From NCBI GenBank assembly GCA_016794585.1, contig JAEUJM010000014.1, forward strand, positions 1 through 64,000: a stretch of DNA of 64,000 bases, in the 5' to 3' direction. The notes beneath the pieces are model-generated. The model was not told where the DNA came from. It searched no databases and saw only the letters and a list, made by a program, of their open reading frames with translations. A program made the position numbers and the translations under genes. Below are positions 1-8,711 of the stretch, piece after piece (positions within the stretch are counted from its first letter, which is position 1; each line of letters begins with the position of its first letter). Source of the DNA: Acidimicrobiales bacterium (GTDB taxonomy: Bacteria; Actinomycetota; Acidimicrobiia; Acidimicrobiales; DATDAH01).

Positions 1-164
1 CACGTCCCCCCGACTGGTTGGTGCGCGCCGAGGACACGGCCACGAGCCGACAGATCAACTGTCAGGCAACAAGGCCAGTCACACCGAGGGTCAGAACTCG
101 AGCCGGTCCCCGACGAGCACGAGTCCATCATGAGTGTCACACCCCGCTGGTGGACTGGGCGGCC

Positions 165-1097
165 ATGGACGAACACCAGCGAGCCCTCCACCGCCTCGGG
201 GCCACCCAGCATGCACTGGTCACCCGGCGACAGCTCGGCACCCACGGGTGGAGCCGGAGTCAGATCGACCGAGCCGTTGCCGCAGAGCGCCTACACGTCG
301 AGTACTCGGGCGTCTACAGGATTCCAGGCGCACCAGTCACCTCACATCAGCGCATCCTCGCCGCCGCCTTGGCTGCCCGAGCGCCCGGATCGCACCGCGC
401 CGCGGCCTCGCTCTGGGGTGCGGACCTCGGGCCGACACCACCGTTGGAGGTCCTCGCCGACGGGTCCCGGCACCCGCGTCCGCCGGGCGTCGTGGTGCAC
501 CGATCGGCGACCCTCGATCCGAGGGACGTGACCCGCCGCCACGGCATCCCGGTCACCAACCCGCTGCGGACCCTGGTCGACCTCGGCGCCGTCGCCACCC
601 ACGAGCAGGTGGAACTGGCGCTCGACTCGTTCACGTCCCGCAAGCTGATCACTGTCGCCGGCGCCCGGGCCTATCGGGACAAGCTCGCCGGCAGCGGCCA
701 GCGGGGCGTCGGCGTCCTCAGCGAGGTGCTCGACGGGCGGGTGCTCGGCGACCGGGCGCCCGACAGCGTCCTCGAGCCGGTGATGGCCCGGCTCTGCAAG
801 CGGTTCGGGCTGCCGATACCGGCGTTCCAGGTGTGGGTGCTCATCGACGGCGTCTGGCGCCGGCTCGACTTCGCCTATCTCGACGAGCTGGTCAACCTCG
901 AGGTCGACGGCTACGAGCACCACGGCGGCAACTACGAGCGATGGGAGAGCGACCTCGACCGCGACGCCGCGCTGACCGCCGACGGCTGGCGGGTCCTCCG
1001 GGTCTCCAAGGCCGGCGTCACCCGCCGCCCCGCAAAGACCGCCGCCCGAATCCGCGCCACTCTCGACCACCGCCGCCGCGAGCTCGAGGCGGCGTGA
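165..1097 (+). CDS. AbiEi-type wHTH / DUF559-like nuclease-fold protein
   Basis: The 310-residue protein starts with a winged-helix-like segment (about residues 1-60) of the type found in AbiEi antitoxin-domain proteins. It ends with a DUF559/Vsr-like region (about 215-290) that contains LDFAY, LEVDGYEHH and a later DGWRVLRVS strand. That order of acidic residues fits a PD-(D/E)XK nuclease fold. Such proteins are common, often multicopy, in actinobacteria, and their molecular role is mostly unproven. The ATG at 165 is chosen because the AbiEi-like homology begins there; the open frame continues upstream without recognisable protein sequence. No toxin partner is adjacent, so a toxin-antitoxin role is not supported here. 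Domain assignment is by recognition of motifs only. Confidence 0.75.
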   Translation: MDEHQRALHRLGATQHALVTRRQLGTHGWSRSQIDRAVAAERLHVEYSGVYRIPGAPVTSHQRILAAALAARAPGSHRAAASLWGADLGPTPPLEVLADGSRHPRPPGVVVHRSATLDPRDVTRRHGIPVTNPLRTLVDLGAVATHEQVELALDSFTSRKLITVAGARAYRDKLAGSGQRGVGVLSEVLDGRVLGDRAPDSVLEPVMARLCKRFGLPIPAFQVWVLIDGVWRRLDFAYLDELVNLEVDGYEHHGGNYERWESDLDRDAALTADGWRVLRVSKAGVTRRPAKTAARIRATLDHRRRELEAA

Positions 1098-1214
1098 TCG
1101 CCCAATCTCGACCCATCGACGCGCGCGTCGCTGCGGCGGCGGTCCATCAGAGAGCGAACCATCGGGTCCTTCGACCGTCGACCGAGCCACCGTGGCGGCC
1201 GCGCTGTCTTCTCC

Positions 1215-2282
1215 TCACGGTTGGCCCTGCGCCAACAAGGCCTCCCAGACCGCTGCATCGATCTCCAGCGACCGGACCAGGTCGAGCGCGTCTTCGTCGG
1301 TCACGAACTCGGCCTGCATGATCCCCACGACGTTGTCACCCTCCATCCAGAAGAGTCGGGGACCATCGCTCGACCCAGCAAGGGCTACGACCCGATCCCC
1401 GATCTGGTGGATCGTCACGGGATGCTCCGGGTTGTCGAGGGCGAAGCTCAGGAGCTCGTCATAGGCGGTCAGGGCCGTCCCGGACTGCAAGCTGAGCTCG
1501 ACCTCGCCCGGGCCGGCGAATGAGATCTCCGCCTCGCGGTCTCCGATGATGAACTCGCCGCTCGCCCAGCCCGCTCCGAGCGACTCCCACCCTGCAGGCA
1601 CTTCCTGGCAACACGGCGCCGCATCCGGGTTGAAGAGCGCGATGCCCCCGATGTCGTCCACGAACGCCCGCACCTCGTCCGGCGACACGTTCAGTCCCTC
1701 GACGTCGGCGACCGTGCCGCCGAACCCCACCTCGAATCGCGTCTGGTCGCCCGAGAATTCGCATACTTCAGTCACGACCACGTCCGCCATCGAGTCGACC
1801 GTGCACGTGCCCTGGGCCTGGTCGTCGTCCGTCGTCCACGTCTCGACCTCGATGATCGACCAGGGGTCATCGACACTGCGGTAGATGCGCAGGTACCCGG
1901 GAACCGAGGATTCGCCGGTGGAGGCCGCACCTGTGGATGGAGGCCCCCCGAAATCGGCCGACTCGTTCGCACTCGTCGCGGTGTAGCCCGGAGCGGTGAT
2001 CACGAGCGGTGGCAGGCCTTGGGGGGAGATCGCGCCGTCGCGAGGGTCGGGCCAGGTCGGCGTCGTCGGCGCGCTGTCGATTGTGTCGAGACGGTCGTGG
2101 TCGCGGACGGCGATCCAGAGCAGCGTGCCGAGCACCGCCGCGAACGCAACAAGGGCGAGTCGCAGGACGTAGCGGGGGCGGCGACTCACCCGGGCCGAGG
2201 CGTGGTCAGGGCGTCGCAGTGCGATGCCCTCGACCCCGGAGGCGGCGAGGCCGTCGAGGCGATCGCGCAGGGGCGTAGTCAT
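1215..2282 (-). CDS. Membrane-anchored protein cotranscribed with ECF sigma factor
   Basis: The 355-residue protein has a short cytoplasmic N-terminus, one transmembrane helix at about residues 36-57 and a large outside domain rich in Asp, Gly, Ser and Thr. Its ATG overlaps the stop of the sigma-factor gene by 4 bp, so the two are translationally coupled. Position and topology fit the partner membrane protein often found after SigE-family ECF sigma genes. No zinc-binding anti-sigma (HxxxCxxC) motif is visible, so calling it an anti-sigma factor is an inference. The outer domain, which includes a CCQE pair of cysteines, is not one I recognise. Confidence 0.7.
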   Translation of the reverse strand: MTTPLRDRLDGLAASGVEGIALRRPDHASARVSRRPRYVLRLALVAFAAVLGTLLWIAVRDHDRLDTIDSAPTTPTWPDPRDGAISPQGLPPLVITAPGYTATSANESADFGGPPSTGAASTGESSVPGYLRIYRSVDDPWSIIEVETWTTDDDQAQGTCTVDSMADVVVTEVCEFSGDQTRFEVGFGGTVADVEGLNVSPDEVRAFVDDIGGIALFNPDAAPCCQEVPAGWESLGAGWASGEFIIGDREAEISFAGPGEVELSLQSGTALTAYDELLSFALDNPEHPVTIHQIGDRVVALAGSSDGPRLFWMEGDNVVGIMQAEFVTDEDALDLVRSLEIDAAVWEALLAQGQP

Positions 2283-2752
2283 CGAGATACCTCCTCTTCG
2301 TCACCAGGGGCGAGCAAGGTGCCCAACGTCGCACGTGCCCTGCTCAGGTGCTGCTTCACACTGCCGCCTGACACGCCCATGGCGTCTGCGCATCCAGCGA
2401 CGTCGAGATCGAGCCAGTAGAAGAGGATCACCGCTTCGCGCTGTCGCCGCGAGAGGCGACGCAACGCTTCCAAGAGATCCTGATCACTCACCGAGAACAC
2501 AACGGGAACGTCGGGCACCACCGCGTCCAGTCGCTGACGCCGCACGCGGCGCCACCGGTTCCGGCACAGGTTGAGTGCCACGGTCCTGGTCCACGCCGCC
2601 GGGTCCGTTGATTCGAGGTCGTCCCACCGCTGCCACGCCCGCGTCAGCGCCTCCTGTGCTGCGTCGGCGGCATCGCCCCGGTCGAGCGTCGCGAGCCAGC
2701 ACAGGCGGAGGATCTGGTCCCGCTGCTCGCTGTAGAAGTCGCCGAAGTCCAT
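2279..2752 (-). CDS. SigE-family ECF RNA polymerase sigma factor
   Basis: The 157-residue protein has the two-domain layout of group 4 sigma factors. Region 2 spans about residues 1-75 (FYSEQRDQILRLCWL, then DAADAAQEALTRAWQRW). Region 4 spans about 95-145 (LSRRQREAVILFYWLDL, then the recognition helix GGSVKQHLSRARATL). The pattern matches the actinobacterial SigE family. It heads a two-gene unit with the overlapping membrane protein. Upstream lies a possible autoregulatory promoter, CAACC about 17 bp before GTTC, which is the AAC/GTT style of ECF promoters. The same 14-mer CAACCAGTCGGGGG occurs again at the left edge of the window. Confidence 0.9.
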   Translation of the reverse strand: MDFGDFYSEQRDQILRLCWLATLDRGDAADAAQEALTRAWQRWDDLESTDPAAWTRTVALNLCRNRWRRVRRQRLDAVVPDVPVVFSVSDQDLLEALRRLSRRQREAVILFYWLDLDVAGCADAMGVSGGSVKQHLSRARATLGTLLAPGDEEEVSR

Positions 2753-2827
2753 CGCCCCTGTTGAACCCCCGACTCCCCCGACTGGTTGACGCGCCGCCGA
2801 GCTTTCTCGACTGCAGCGCCGCTGCCG

Positions 2828-3574
2828 CTACAGCTCTTCGCCGGCGGAGGCCCAGAAGCTGCCGAGGATGGCGGCGACCTCTTCCGGGCGTTGTGCCGGC
2901 CACCAGTGGCCGCAGCCCTCGAGGAGCACGAGGCGGCCGTCGACACGGGTGGCGAGGCGCTCCCCGTAGCGGGCGTCGACATAGGGGTCGTCGGTGGCCC
3001 ACAGCGCCAGCGCGGGCCGGGTGTTGGCCTCCACCGCCTCCTGCCAGTCGTCGCCCACGGTGACGGCCGAGCGGTAGAGGGCGAGGATGGACGAGCGCAT
3101 GGTGTCGTCGATGCGGCCGGCGGCGGCCAGGGCCTCGTCGGCGGGCACGCCGGCATCGATCAGCACCGGGGCCATCGTCTCGGCGGTCATGGCGGCGACC
3201 ACCTGCTCCCCCACGTCGGGCGTCTGGAACAGCTGGGCGGCGTCGTGCCACGTGTACTCCACGTCGACCGGCCCGTTGCCGGCCACCCAGGTGCGCACGA
3301 GGTCGGGTCGGCTCGAGCCCACGTACTGCACGAGCAGCGACCCCCAGTCGTGGCCGACGAGGTCGACGGGGGCGCCGGTCGACTCGACCACACCTTCGAG
3401 CTCGTCCACCAGCCAGGCGGCGTAGGCCTCCTTCGAGCAGTCGAACCCGTCCGGCACCGGGCACCCGAACCCGGGCAGCGCCGGCGTCTCCACGTCGGTG
3501 CGGGACAGGTGCGAGCGCACCGCGTCCCACACGTGGAACGTGTCGGGCACGCCATGGACGAGGACCGCGGTCAT
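2828..3574 (-). CDS. Alpha/beta hydrolase, epoxide hydrolase/dehalogenase-like
   Basis: The 248-residue protein opens with the oxyanion motif HGVPDTFHVWD. A nucleophile elbow GHDWGS places Asp76 as nucleophile, an acid lies at Asp196 or Asp200, and His223 sits in EGCGHWWPAQ. An Asp nucleophile in HDWG is typical of epoxide hydrolases and haloalkane dehalogenases rather than serine esterases. The lid Tyr pair and the halide-binding Trp cannot be assigned by eye, so the substrate is unknown. The ATG is preceded by TAGACC six nucleotides upstream, fitting the leaderless pattern of this region. Confidence 0.85.
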   Translation of the reverse strand: MTAVLVHGVPDTFHVWDAVRSHLSRTDVETPALPGFGCPVPDGFDCSKEAYAAWLVDELEGVVESTGAPVDLVGHDWGSLLVQYVGSSRPDLVRTWVAGNGPVDVEYTWHDAAQLFQTPDVGEQVVAAMTAETMAPVLIDAGVPADEALAAAGRIDDTMRSSILALYRSAVTVGDDWQEAVEANTRPALALWATDDPYVDARYGERLATRVDGRLVLLEGCGHWWPAQRPEEVAAILGSFWASAGEEL

Positions 3575-3891
3575 TGCGACGGTCTACCGCACCAGCGCCG
3601 ACCCGACGCCCGAACGGTGCCCCGGGCTGCCCGACGATCGGTCTCGACCGGCCGTCGCCCGCCCCCCGGGGCGCCCGCACGGCCCGACGCCGGACCCGGG
3701 GACGCCGGCGCCGAGCCGTGATCGCCGCCGGTGAGCGACCGGCGCCGGGTCGCGGCACCCGCCCCACCGGCCGATTGAAGACGCCACCGTTCCGGGGCCG
3801 GAACGCGAGCGCGCGGGGGCGCGGACCGATGCACCAGCCGCCCGCCGGCGCGCCGCCGACTGTCGGGGAGCGGGCCCCAGCCGGTAGCGTC
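3575..3891. other. Intergenic stretch before bL37
   Basis: About 320 bp lie between the divergent alpha/beta hydrolase start and the hydrolase/bL37 locus. Frames are open in both directions but none has recognisable protein sequence or a ribosome-binding site. The only signal I see is the TAGCGT hexamer at 3885-3890 that would serve bL37. The rest looks featureless and GC-rich. Confidence 0.5.
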
Positions 3892-6465
3892 CTACCTCTT
3901 ATGTCGAAGAAGACGGACAAGCGCAAGACCAACGCCCGCCGCAAGAAGGCCAACCACGGCCGCAAGCCCAACGCGGGGCGGTAGCCCCACCCGCCGCATC
4001 GCCAGCACCCACTGACGGGCGGCCTGTCGCTTCAGGCCCAAGCCCCGGTTCTTCTGGCGGGCGGCGAAGCGCACGGGCGCGGTGCGCTTGAGACGCACCT
4101 CGAGCGGCACCTTGGGCTCGGGCTCGGGCGGCGGTGCCGGGATCTCGAGGCCGGCGGGGCGCCAGCGGCGGCACGGCTGACGACGCAGCGCGTCGAGCGG
4201 GGGCAGCTCGGGCGACGGCTGGCCGTCGCGGGGCACCCAAGAGCGCACGACGGGCAGGACCACCGATGACGGCAACAGGTCGTCGACCGCGACGTCCACG
4301 ACGACCTTGCGACCGTGGTCGTCGACCCCCTCGGGCCAGAGCGCCCCGAGCTCCCAATGGGGCTGGTTGCCGCCGGCGGCGGTGACGGTGATGCCGAGGG
4401 ACGAACCGGCCCGCACCAGGTGCGCCGCCGAGGGCACCGGCACCCGCACGAGGGCGAACTCCCCGTCGGGCAGCGGCGTGACGTCGTCCCGTCGATAGCT
4501 GAGCCACGGCAGCAGCTCGGTGGAGCGCTCGTCGTCGAGGGCCCGGGAGCTGGCCCGGATGGCCCCGACCTGGACGAAGGTCTCCCAGCCGTCGGGGCGG
4601 ACCTCGCTCACCACCACCTCGAGGTCGATGTCCGGCGCCGTGCTGCGGACCCAGAGGTCGATGCTGCACGTGCCGGCGAGCAGGACGTCGCGGTCGAACG
4701 GCGGCGTGGCGAACTGGAGCCCTCGTCCGCCGGCGGGGGGCCGCCAGTCGTACTCGACGACGGGGAAGTTCACGTCGGGGGCGTCACCCTTGGAGGTGCG
4801 CGGCCGGGCCGAGGGGTCGTAGTGGAAGCCGAGGGGTCGGGCGCCGGCGCGTGGAGGCGAGGACGAGAGCCGGTGGTCGGGGGCGAGGTACCAGCGCTCG
4901 GGACGGGCATCCGCCGGGGGCCAGCGGTCGAACGCCACCGAGAACGCGGCGTAGGGGTACCCCGGCGGCCGACCCGGTGCGGCGCCGTTGTCGAACCAGA
5001 CGAGGTAGGGCGGCGCCGCCAGGTAGGCCGCGAGGGCGTCGTCGAAGGAGCGCCCGGCAGCGTGGCGGAACTCGACGGGGAGCCCCTCGGGGAACATGTA
5101 CTCGGTGACCGTGTCCAGGTAGCGGCCGGCGGCCTCGGGCCACGTGGGCAGCTCCTCGCGGACGAAGAACGCCAGGAACTCGAGCCACTGGACCGCCGCC
5201 AGCGGGAAGCGGGTCTCCTCGTGGGTGCCGTTGTACGCGGCGAGCCGCACGACGGTGTCTTCCGGATACTTGTCCAGCAGGTCGGTGAACCACGGGCCGG
5301 ACTCCTGGTCCTGCCACGCGCCCAGGATCAGTGTCGGCACCCGGGTGCGGGCGGCCCACTCCTCGCCGTCGGCGTGGGCGAGGACGCCGCCCTCCTCCTG
5401 GTCGACGAACGCCCAGGCCGGCACGGCGTCGACGGCCTGCCCCCGCAACAGCTGGTTGTGCTCGCAGACCTCGTCACCCGCCGCGATGCGGGCCGCGACC
5501 CAGTCGTCCCACCCTCCGGGCTCGTAACGGGGCGGCTGCACCTGCGGGACCCCGCCCGGCGGGTCGACGGGGTCGACCTGCCACCCGGCGATGCCGCGGG
5601 CGAGGGCCACGTTCAGCACGCCGCCCGGGCGCCCGGCGGCGCCGTAGGGCCGGCCGCCGACCGCGGCGGGGGTGACGGCGGCGAGCGACGGCGGGTTGTA
5701 CGACGCGACGAGGAGTTGCTCGTAGCCGGGCATCGACCGGCCGATCATCCCGACCTTGGGTGAGCCGTCGCGCTTGCGGGCCACCCACGGCTGCGCCGCC
5801 ACGGCCTCGATGACGTCGTGGCCGTCGGTGCCCTGGATGGGCTCGAGCAGGAGGAACGAGCCCTCGGAGCCGGCGGACCCCCGGATCGCGGCACCGACCA
5901 CGGCGTAGCCGCACAAAAGAGCCAGGTTGGCCTCGGTGTTCAGGACGTTCTCGTTGGCGGGGTCACCGGTGGCGAAGTCCGGCTTCGAGTCCTTGTAGCC
6001 CGAGTACTGCACGAGGGTGGGGTACGGACCGTCCCCCCACTCGGCGGCGTCGGGCAGGCTCACGTTGATGCTGAGGAGGGCGCCGTCGCGGACCTCGACG
6101 TAGCCGTAGCCCGGCTCGAGGCGCTGGCCCCGGACCCGTTCGTCGAAGTCGTCGGGAAGGACGAAGGGGTCCAGCACCGTGACCGGCACGGCCTCCCGGC
6201 CGGCACCACCGTCGCCGTCGGTCCCCTCCCCCAGTACGAGCGTGTACGGGCCCGGGTCCAGGTGGCGGAACACCAGACCGCCGAGGCCCTTCAGGCCGTC
6301 GGTGACCCCGAGGTCGGCCAGCGTGAGGCGGTCGCCGAAGTGGTCGATGGCCCCGGCGCGCACGACCTCGCCGGTCGCGTCGCGCAGCTCGACGGGCGTG
6401 CCCGCCGGCCCGGTCACCGAGACCTGCCGGACGCTGCCCCGGACCGAGAAGGGAGATTCCGTCAC
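3892..6465 (-). CDS. CocE/NonD-family (X-Pro dipeptidyl-peptidase S15-like) hydrolase
   Basis: This is an 857-residue serine hydrolase. Residues 1-100 form a beta-rich extension. The catalytic domain follows with the oxyanion region YSGYKDSKPD, the nucleophile in GMIGRSMPGYEQ (Ser244), a GAWQDQESGP acid loop and NGTHEET for the histidine. A C-terminal X-Pro-peptidase jelly-roll domain (from about 560) ends with VPVPSAAHLVRAGSSL-type strands. The substrate could be an ester or a peptide. The start is the GTG at 6465, because the family homology begins with VTESPF and the divergent gene starts 20 bp away. The last ~30 residues are Leu/Ala/Val-rich only because they read antisense through the bL37 gene. 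Confidence 0.88.
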   Translation of the reverse strand: MTESPFSVRGSVRQVSVTGPAGTPVELRDATGEVVRAGAIDHFGDRLTLADLGVTDGLKGLGGLVFRHLDPGPYTLVLGEGTDGDGGAGREAVPVTVLDPFVLPDDFDERVRGQRLEPGYGYVEVRDGALLSINVSLPDAAEWGDGPYPTLVQYSGYKDSKPDFATGDPANENVLNTEANLALLCGYAVVGAAIRGSAGSEGSFLLLEPIQGTDGHDVIEAVAAQPWVARKRDGSPKVGMIGRSMPGYEQLLVASYNPPSLAAVTPAAVGGRPYGAAGRPGGVLNVALARGIAGWQVDPVDPPGGVPQVQPPRYEPGGWDDWVAARIAAGDEVCEHNQLLRGQAVDAVPAWAFVDQEEGGVLAHADGEEWAARTRVPTLILGAWQDQESGPWFTDLLDKYPEDTVVRLAAYNGTHEETRFPLAAVQWLEFLAFFVREELPTWPEAAGRYLDTVTEYMFPEGLPVEFRHAAGRSFDDALAAYLAAPPYLVWFDNGAAPGRPPGYPYAAFSVAFDRWPPADARPERWYLAPDHRLSSSPPRAGARPLGFHYDPSARPRTSKGDAPDVNFPVVEYDWRPPAGGRGLQFATPPFDRDVLLAGTCSIDLWVRSTAPDIDLEVVVSEVRPDGWETFVQVGAIRASSRALDDERSTELLPWLSYRRDDVTPLPDGEFALVRVPVPSAAHLVRAGSSLGITVTAAGGNQPHWELGALWPEGVDDHGRKVVVDVAVDDLLPSSVVLPVVRSWVPRDGQPSPELPPLDALRRQPCRRWRPAGLEIPAPPPEPEPKVPLEVRLKRTAPVRFAARQKNRGLGLKRQAARQWVLAMRRVGLPPRVGLAAVVGLLAAGVGLALVRLLRHKR
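3901..3984 (+). CDS. Ribosomal protein bL37-like micro-protein
   Basis: The 27-residue, extremely basic peptide begins MSKKTDKRK and ends in ARRKKANHGRKPNAGR. The NHG(K/R)(R/K)PNA ending is the hallmark of bL37, the tiny actinobacterial 50S subunit protein first seen in mycobacterial ribosome structures. The gene lies entirely antisense within the 3' end of the CocE-type hydrolase. A TAGCGT hexamer ends 10 bp before the ATG and no Shine-Dalgarno is present, so transcription probably starts just upstream. It is easily missed by gene finders because of its size. Confidence 0.85.
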   Translation: MSKKTDKRKTNARRKKANHGRKPNAGR

Positions 6466-6484
6466 GGTGGGGCAAGGTAGTGCC
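6466..6484. promoter_or_regulatory. Compact divergent promoter between two peptidase genes
   Basis: Only 19 bp separate the GTG starts of the CocE-type hydrolase and the prolyl oligopeptidase. On the minus strand TACCTT lies 8 nt before its GTG; on the plus strand CAAGGT lies 6 nt before its GTG. The two hexamers overlap. Neither gene has room for a Shine-Dalgarno leader, so both mRNAs are probably leaderless and fire from one shared melting site. Confidence 0.5.
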
Positions 6485-8578
6485 GTGGCGCCCGTCGAAC
6501 CGACCCCCGCCGGACCGGCGTCCGAGCCGGCCGTCCCGGCACCACCTCCCACCCGCCGCCTCGACCTCGTCGAGACGCTGCACGGCATCGAGGTCGCCGA
6601 CCCGTACCGGTGGCTCGAAGCCGACGACGACCCGGAGGTGACGGACTGGGTCGCGGCCCAGAACGCCCGTAGCCGAGCGCTCCTCGACGCGCTGCCCGGC
6701 CGGGACGCCATCCGGGCCCGACTCCTCCCGCTGTTGCAGGCGCCGGTCACCTCCGCCCCCCGGGTCAAGGGCGACCGCGTGTTCACCGTCGACCGGGGCG
6801 GCGACCGGGAACAGGCGGTGCTGTGCGTCCGCCCGGCCCTCGGCGCGACCCCCGAGGACCCGAGGGTGCTGGTCGATCCCGCCGCCCTCCTCGGCGACGC
6901 CACCGCCGCCCTCGACTGGTACCACCCCTCCCCGGACGGCCGACTCGTGGCCTTCGGCCTGTCCACCGGCGGAGACGAGCAGAGCACCCTGCACCTCCTC
7001 GACGTCGACGAGGGCGAGCTCCTCGCCGACGTGATCCCCCACGCCCGCGCCGCGTCCGTGGCCTGGCTGCCCGACGGGTCGGCGTTCGCGTACGCCCGCT
7101 ACCCGGACCCTGCCACCGTCGCCGAGGGCGAGGAGGGCTACGGCCGCCACCTGTGCTGGCACGTGGTCGGCACCGACCCGACCCTCGACCCGGTCGTGTT
7201 CCCCGCTCCCGAGGACCGCACCGCTTGGCCAGACGGGTCGCTCTCCGACGACGGGCGCTGGCTGCTGGTGCACGTCGCCTACGGCTGGAGCCGGGTCGAC
7301 GTGCACCTCCACGACCGCGAGGCAGGCACGTGGCGCGTGGTCAGCGAGGGCGTGGAGGCCGTCAACGGATTCGCCGTGGTCGGCGACCGGCTGGTGGGCA
7401 GCACCACCGTCGACGCCGACCGGGGCCGGATCGTCGCCGCGGCGCTCGACCAGCCCGGGGTCGAGGACTGGACGACCCTCGTGCCCGAGGGTGATGCCGT
7501 GATCGAGGGCTTCGTGGCCACCCCGGCGTCGCTCCTCGTGGCCTCGACCCGCCACGCCGAGGCCTTGCTCACCCGGTACGACCTCGACGGCTCGGGCGGC
7601 GAGCCCGTCACCCTGCCCGAAACCGGATCCCTGGCCGGCCTCTCCGGCTCGAGCGAACGCGACGAGGCGTTCTTCGCCTTCACGTCGTTCACCCGCCCTG
7701 CGCAGCTGTTCCGTTGGTCCCGGGCCGCGGGCGTGGCGCCTTGGAGCGAGCCGGCCGCCGGTCTGGAGCCGGACGCGTTCACGGTCGAGCGGCTCGAGTA
7801 CCCGTCCACCGACGGCGCCGCCATCTCGATGTTCGTGGTGCGCCGCCAGGACACCGTGCCCTCCCCCGACACCCGCACCGCGCTGACCGGCTACGGGGGG
7901 TTCGGCGTCACCATGAGCCCCGTCTACTCCCCCGCAGCGGTCGAGGTGGCCGGCCAGGGCGGCTGCTTCGCGGTCGCCTGCCTCCGCGGCGGGGCCGAGG
8001 AGGGCGAGGCCTGGCACCAGGCGGGCACCCGCGAGCGCAAGCAGCAGGTTTTCGACGACTTCCACGCCGCCGCCGACTGGTTGGTCGAGCAGGGGCGCAC
8101 CTCCCGCGAGCGACTGGCCATCCGCGGCGGCAGCAACGGCGGGTTGCTCGTCGGTGCCGCGCTGACCCAACGCCCCGACCTGTGCGCCGCCGTCCACTGC
8201 GCGGTGCCGCTCCTGGACATGGTGCGCTTCCACCGGTTCCTCATCGCCCGCCTCTGGATCCCCGAGTACGGCGATCCCGACGAGGCCGACGACCTGGCCT
8301 GGCTCCACGCCTACTCCCCTTACCACCGGGTCGTGGACGGCACCTGCTATCCCGCCGTCCTGCTCACCTCCGGTGAGGGGGACTCACGGGTCCACCCGAT
8401 GCACGCCCGCAAGATGGCGGCCCGGCTCCAGCGCGCCACCAGCTGCGGCGAGGCCCACCCCGTCCTGCTCCAGATCGAGGCCCGGGCCGGCCACGGCCAG
8501 GGCAAGCCCGTGGGCATGCAGGCCGACGAGCTCGCCGACGTGCTCGCCTTCTTCGGCCACCAGCTGGCCGGGGAGTGA
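6485..8578 (+). CDS. Prolyl oligopeptidase (S9A family serine peptidase)
   Basis: The 697-residue cytoplasmic peptidase would cleave after proline in short peptides. The N-terminal segment RLDLVETLHGIEVADPYRWLE is family-typical. A seven-bladed propeller follows (about 80-420), then the hydrolase domain with YGGFGVTMSPVYSP, Ser550 in RGGSNGG, Asp633 in GEGDSRVHP and His670 in GHGQGKP, so the triad is complete. Length matches the family (about 700). No signal peptide is visible. The GTG start is set by the first family residues and the leaderless hexamer. It is transcribed divergently from the S15-like hydrolase, giving a pair of peptidase-type genes with joint control. Confidence 0.93.
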   Translation: MAPVEPTPAGPASEPAVPAPPPTRRLDLVETLHGIEVADPYRWLEADDDPEVTDWVAAQNARSRALLDALPGRDAIRARLLPLLQAPVTSAPRVKGDRVFTVDRGGDREQAVLCVRPALGATPEDPRVLVDPAALLGDATAALDWYHPSPDGRLVAFGLSTGGDEQSTLHLLDVDEGELLADVIPHARAASVAWLPDGSAFAYARYPDPATVAEGEEGYGRHLCWHVVGTDPTLDPVVFPAPEDRTAWPDGSLSDDGRWLLVHVAYGWSRVDVHLHDREAGTWRVVSEGVEAVNGFAVVGDRLVGSTTVDADRGRIVAAALDQPGVEDWTTLVPEGDAVIEGFVATPASLLVASTRHAEALLTRYDLDGSGGEPVTLPETGSLAGLSGSSERDEAFFAFTSFTRPAQLFRWSRAAGVAPWSEPAAGLEPDAFTVERLEYPSTDGAAISMFVVRRQDTVPSPDTRTALTGYGGFGVTMSPVYSPAAVEVAGQGGCFAVACLRGGAEEGEAWHQAGTRERKQQVFDDFHAAADWLVEQGRTSRERLAIRGGSNGGLLVGAALTQRPDLCAAVHCAVPLLDMVRFHRFLIARLWIPEYGDPDEADDLAWLHAYSPYHRVVDGTCYPAVLLTSGEGDSRVHPMHARKMAARLQRATSCGEAHPVLLQIEARAGHGQGKPVGMQADELADVLAFFGHQLAGE

Positions 8579-8711
8579 CGGCGCACCGCTGACGAGCAGC
8601 GGGAGACCCGGGGCGACCCGTCGGCGGCGAGGTCCGCCCCTCTGGCGGCTGGGCGCAGGGTGCTGAGGACTGGGGGCTGAGGGGCTGGGGCTCGGGGCTG
8701 GGGTGGGAGAC

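Noticed and set aside
3571-3834. Minus-strand frame in the gap before bL37
   Set aside because: Composition is Arg/Gly/Ala/Pro only, there is no ribosome-binding site, and it overlaps the start of the hydrolase.
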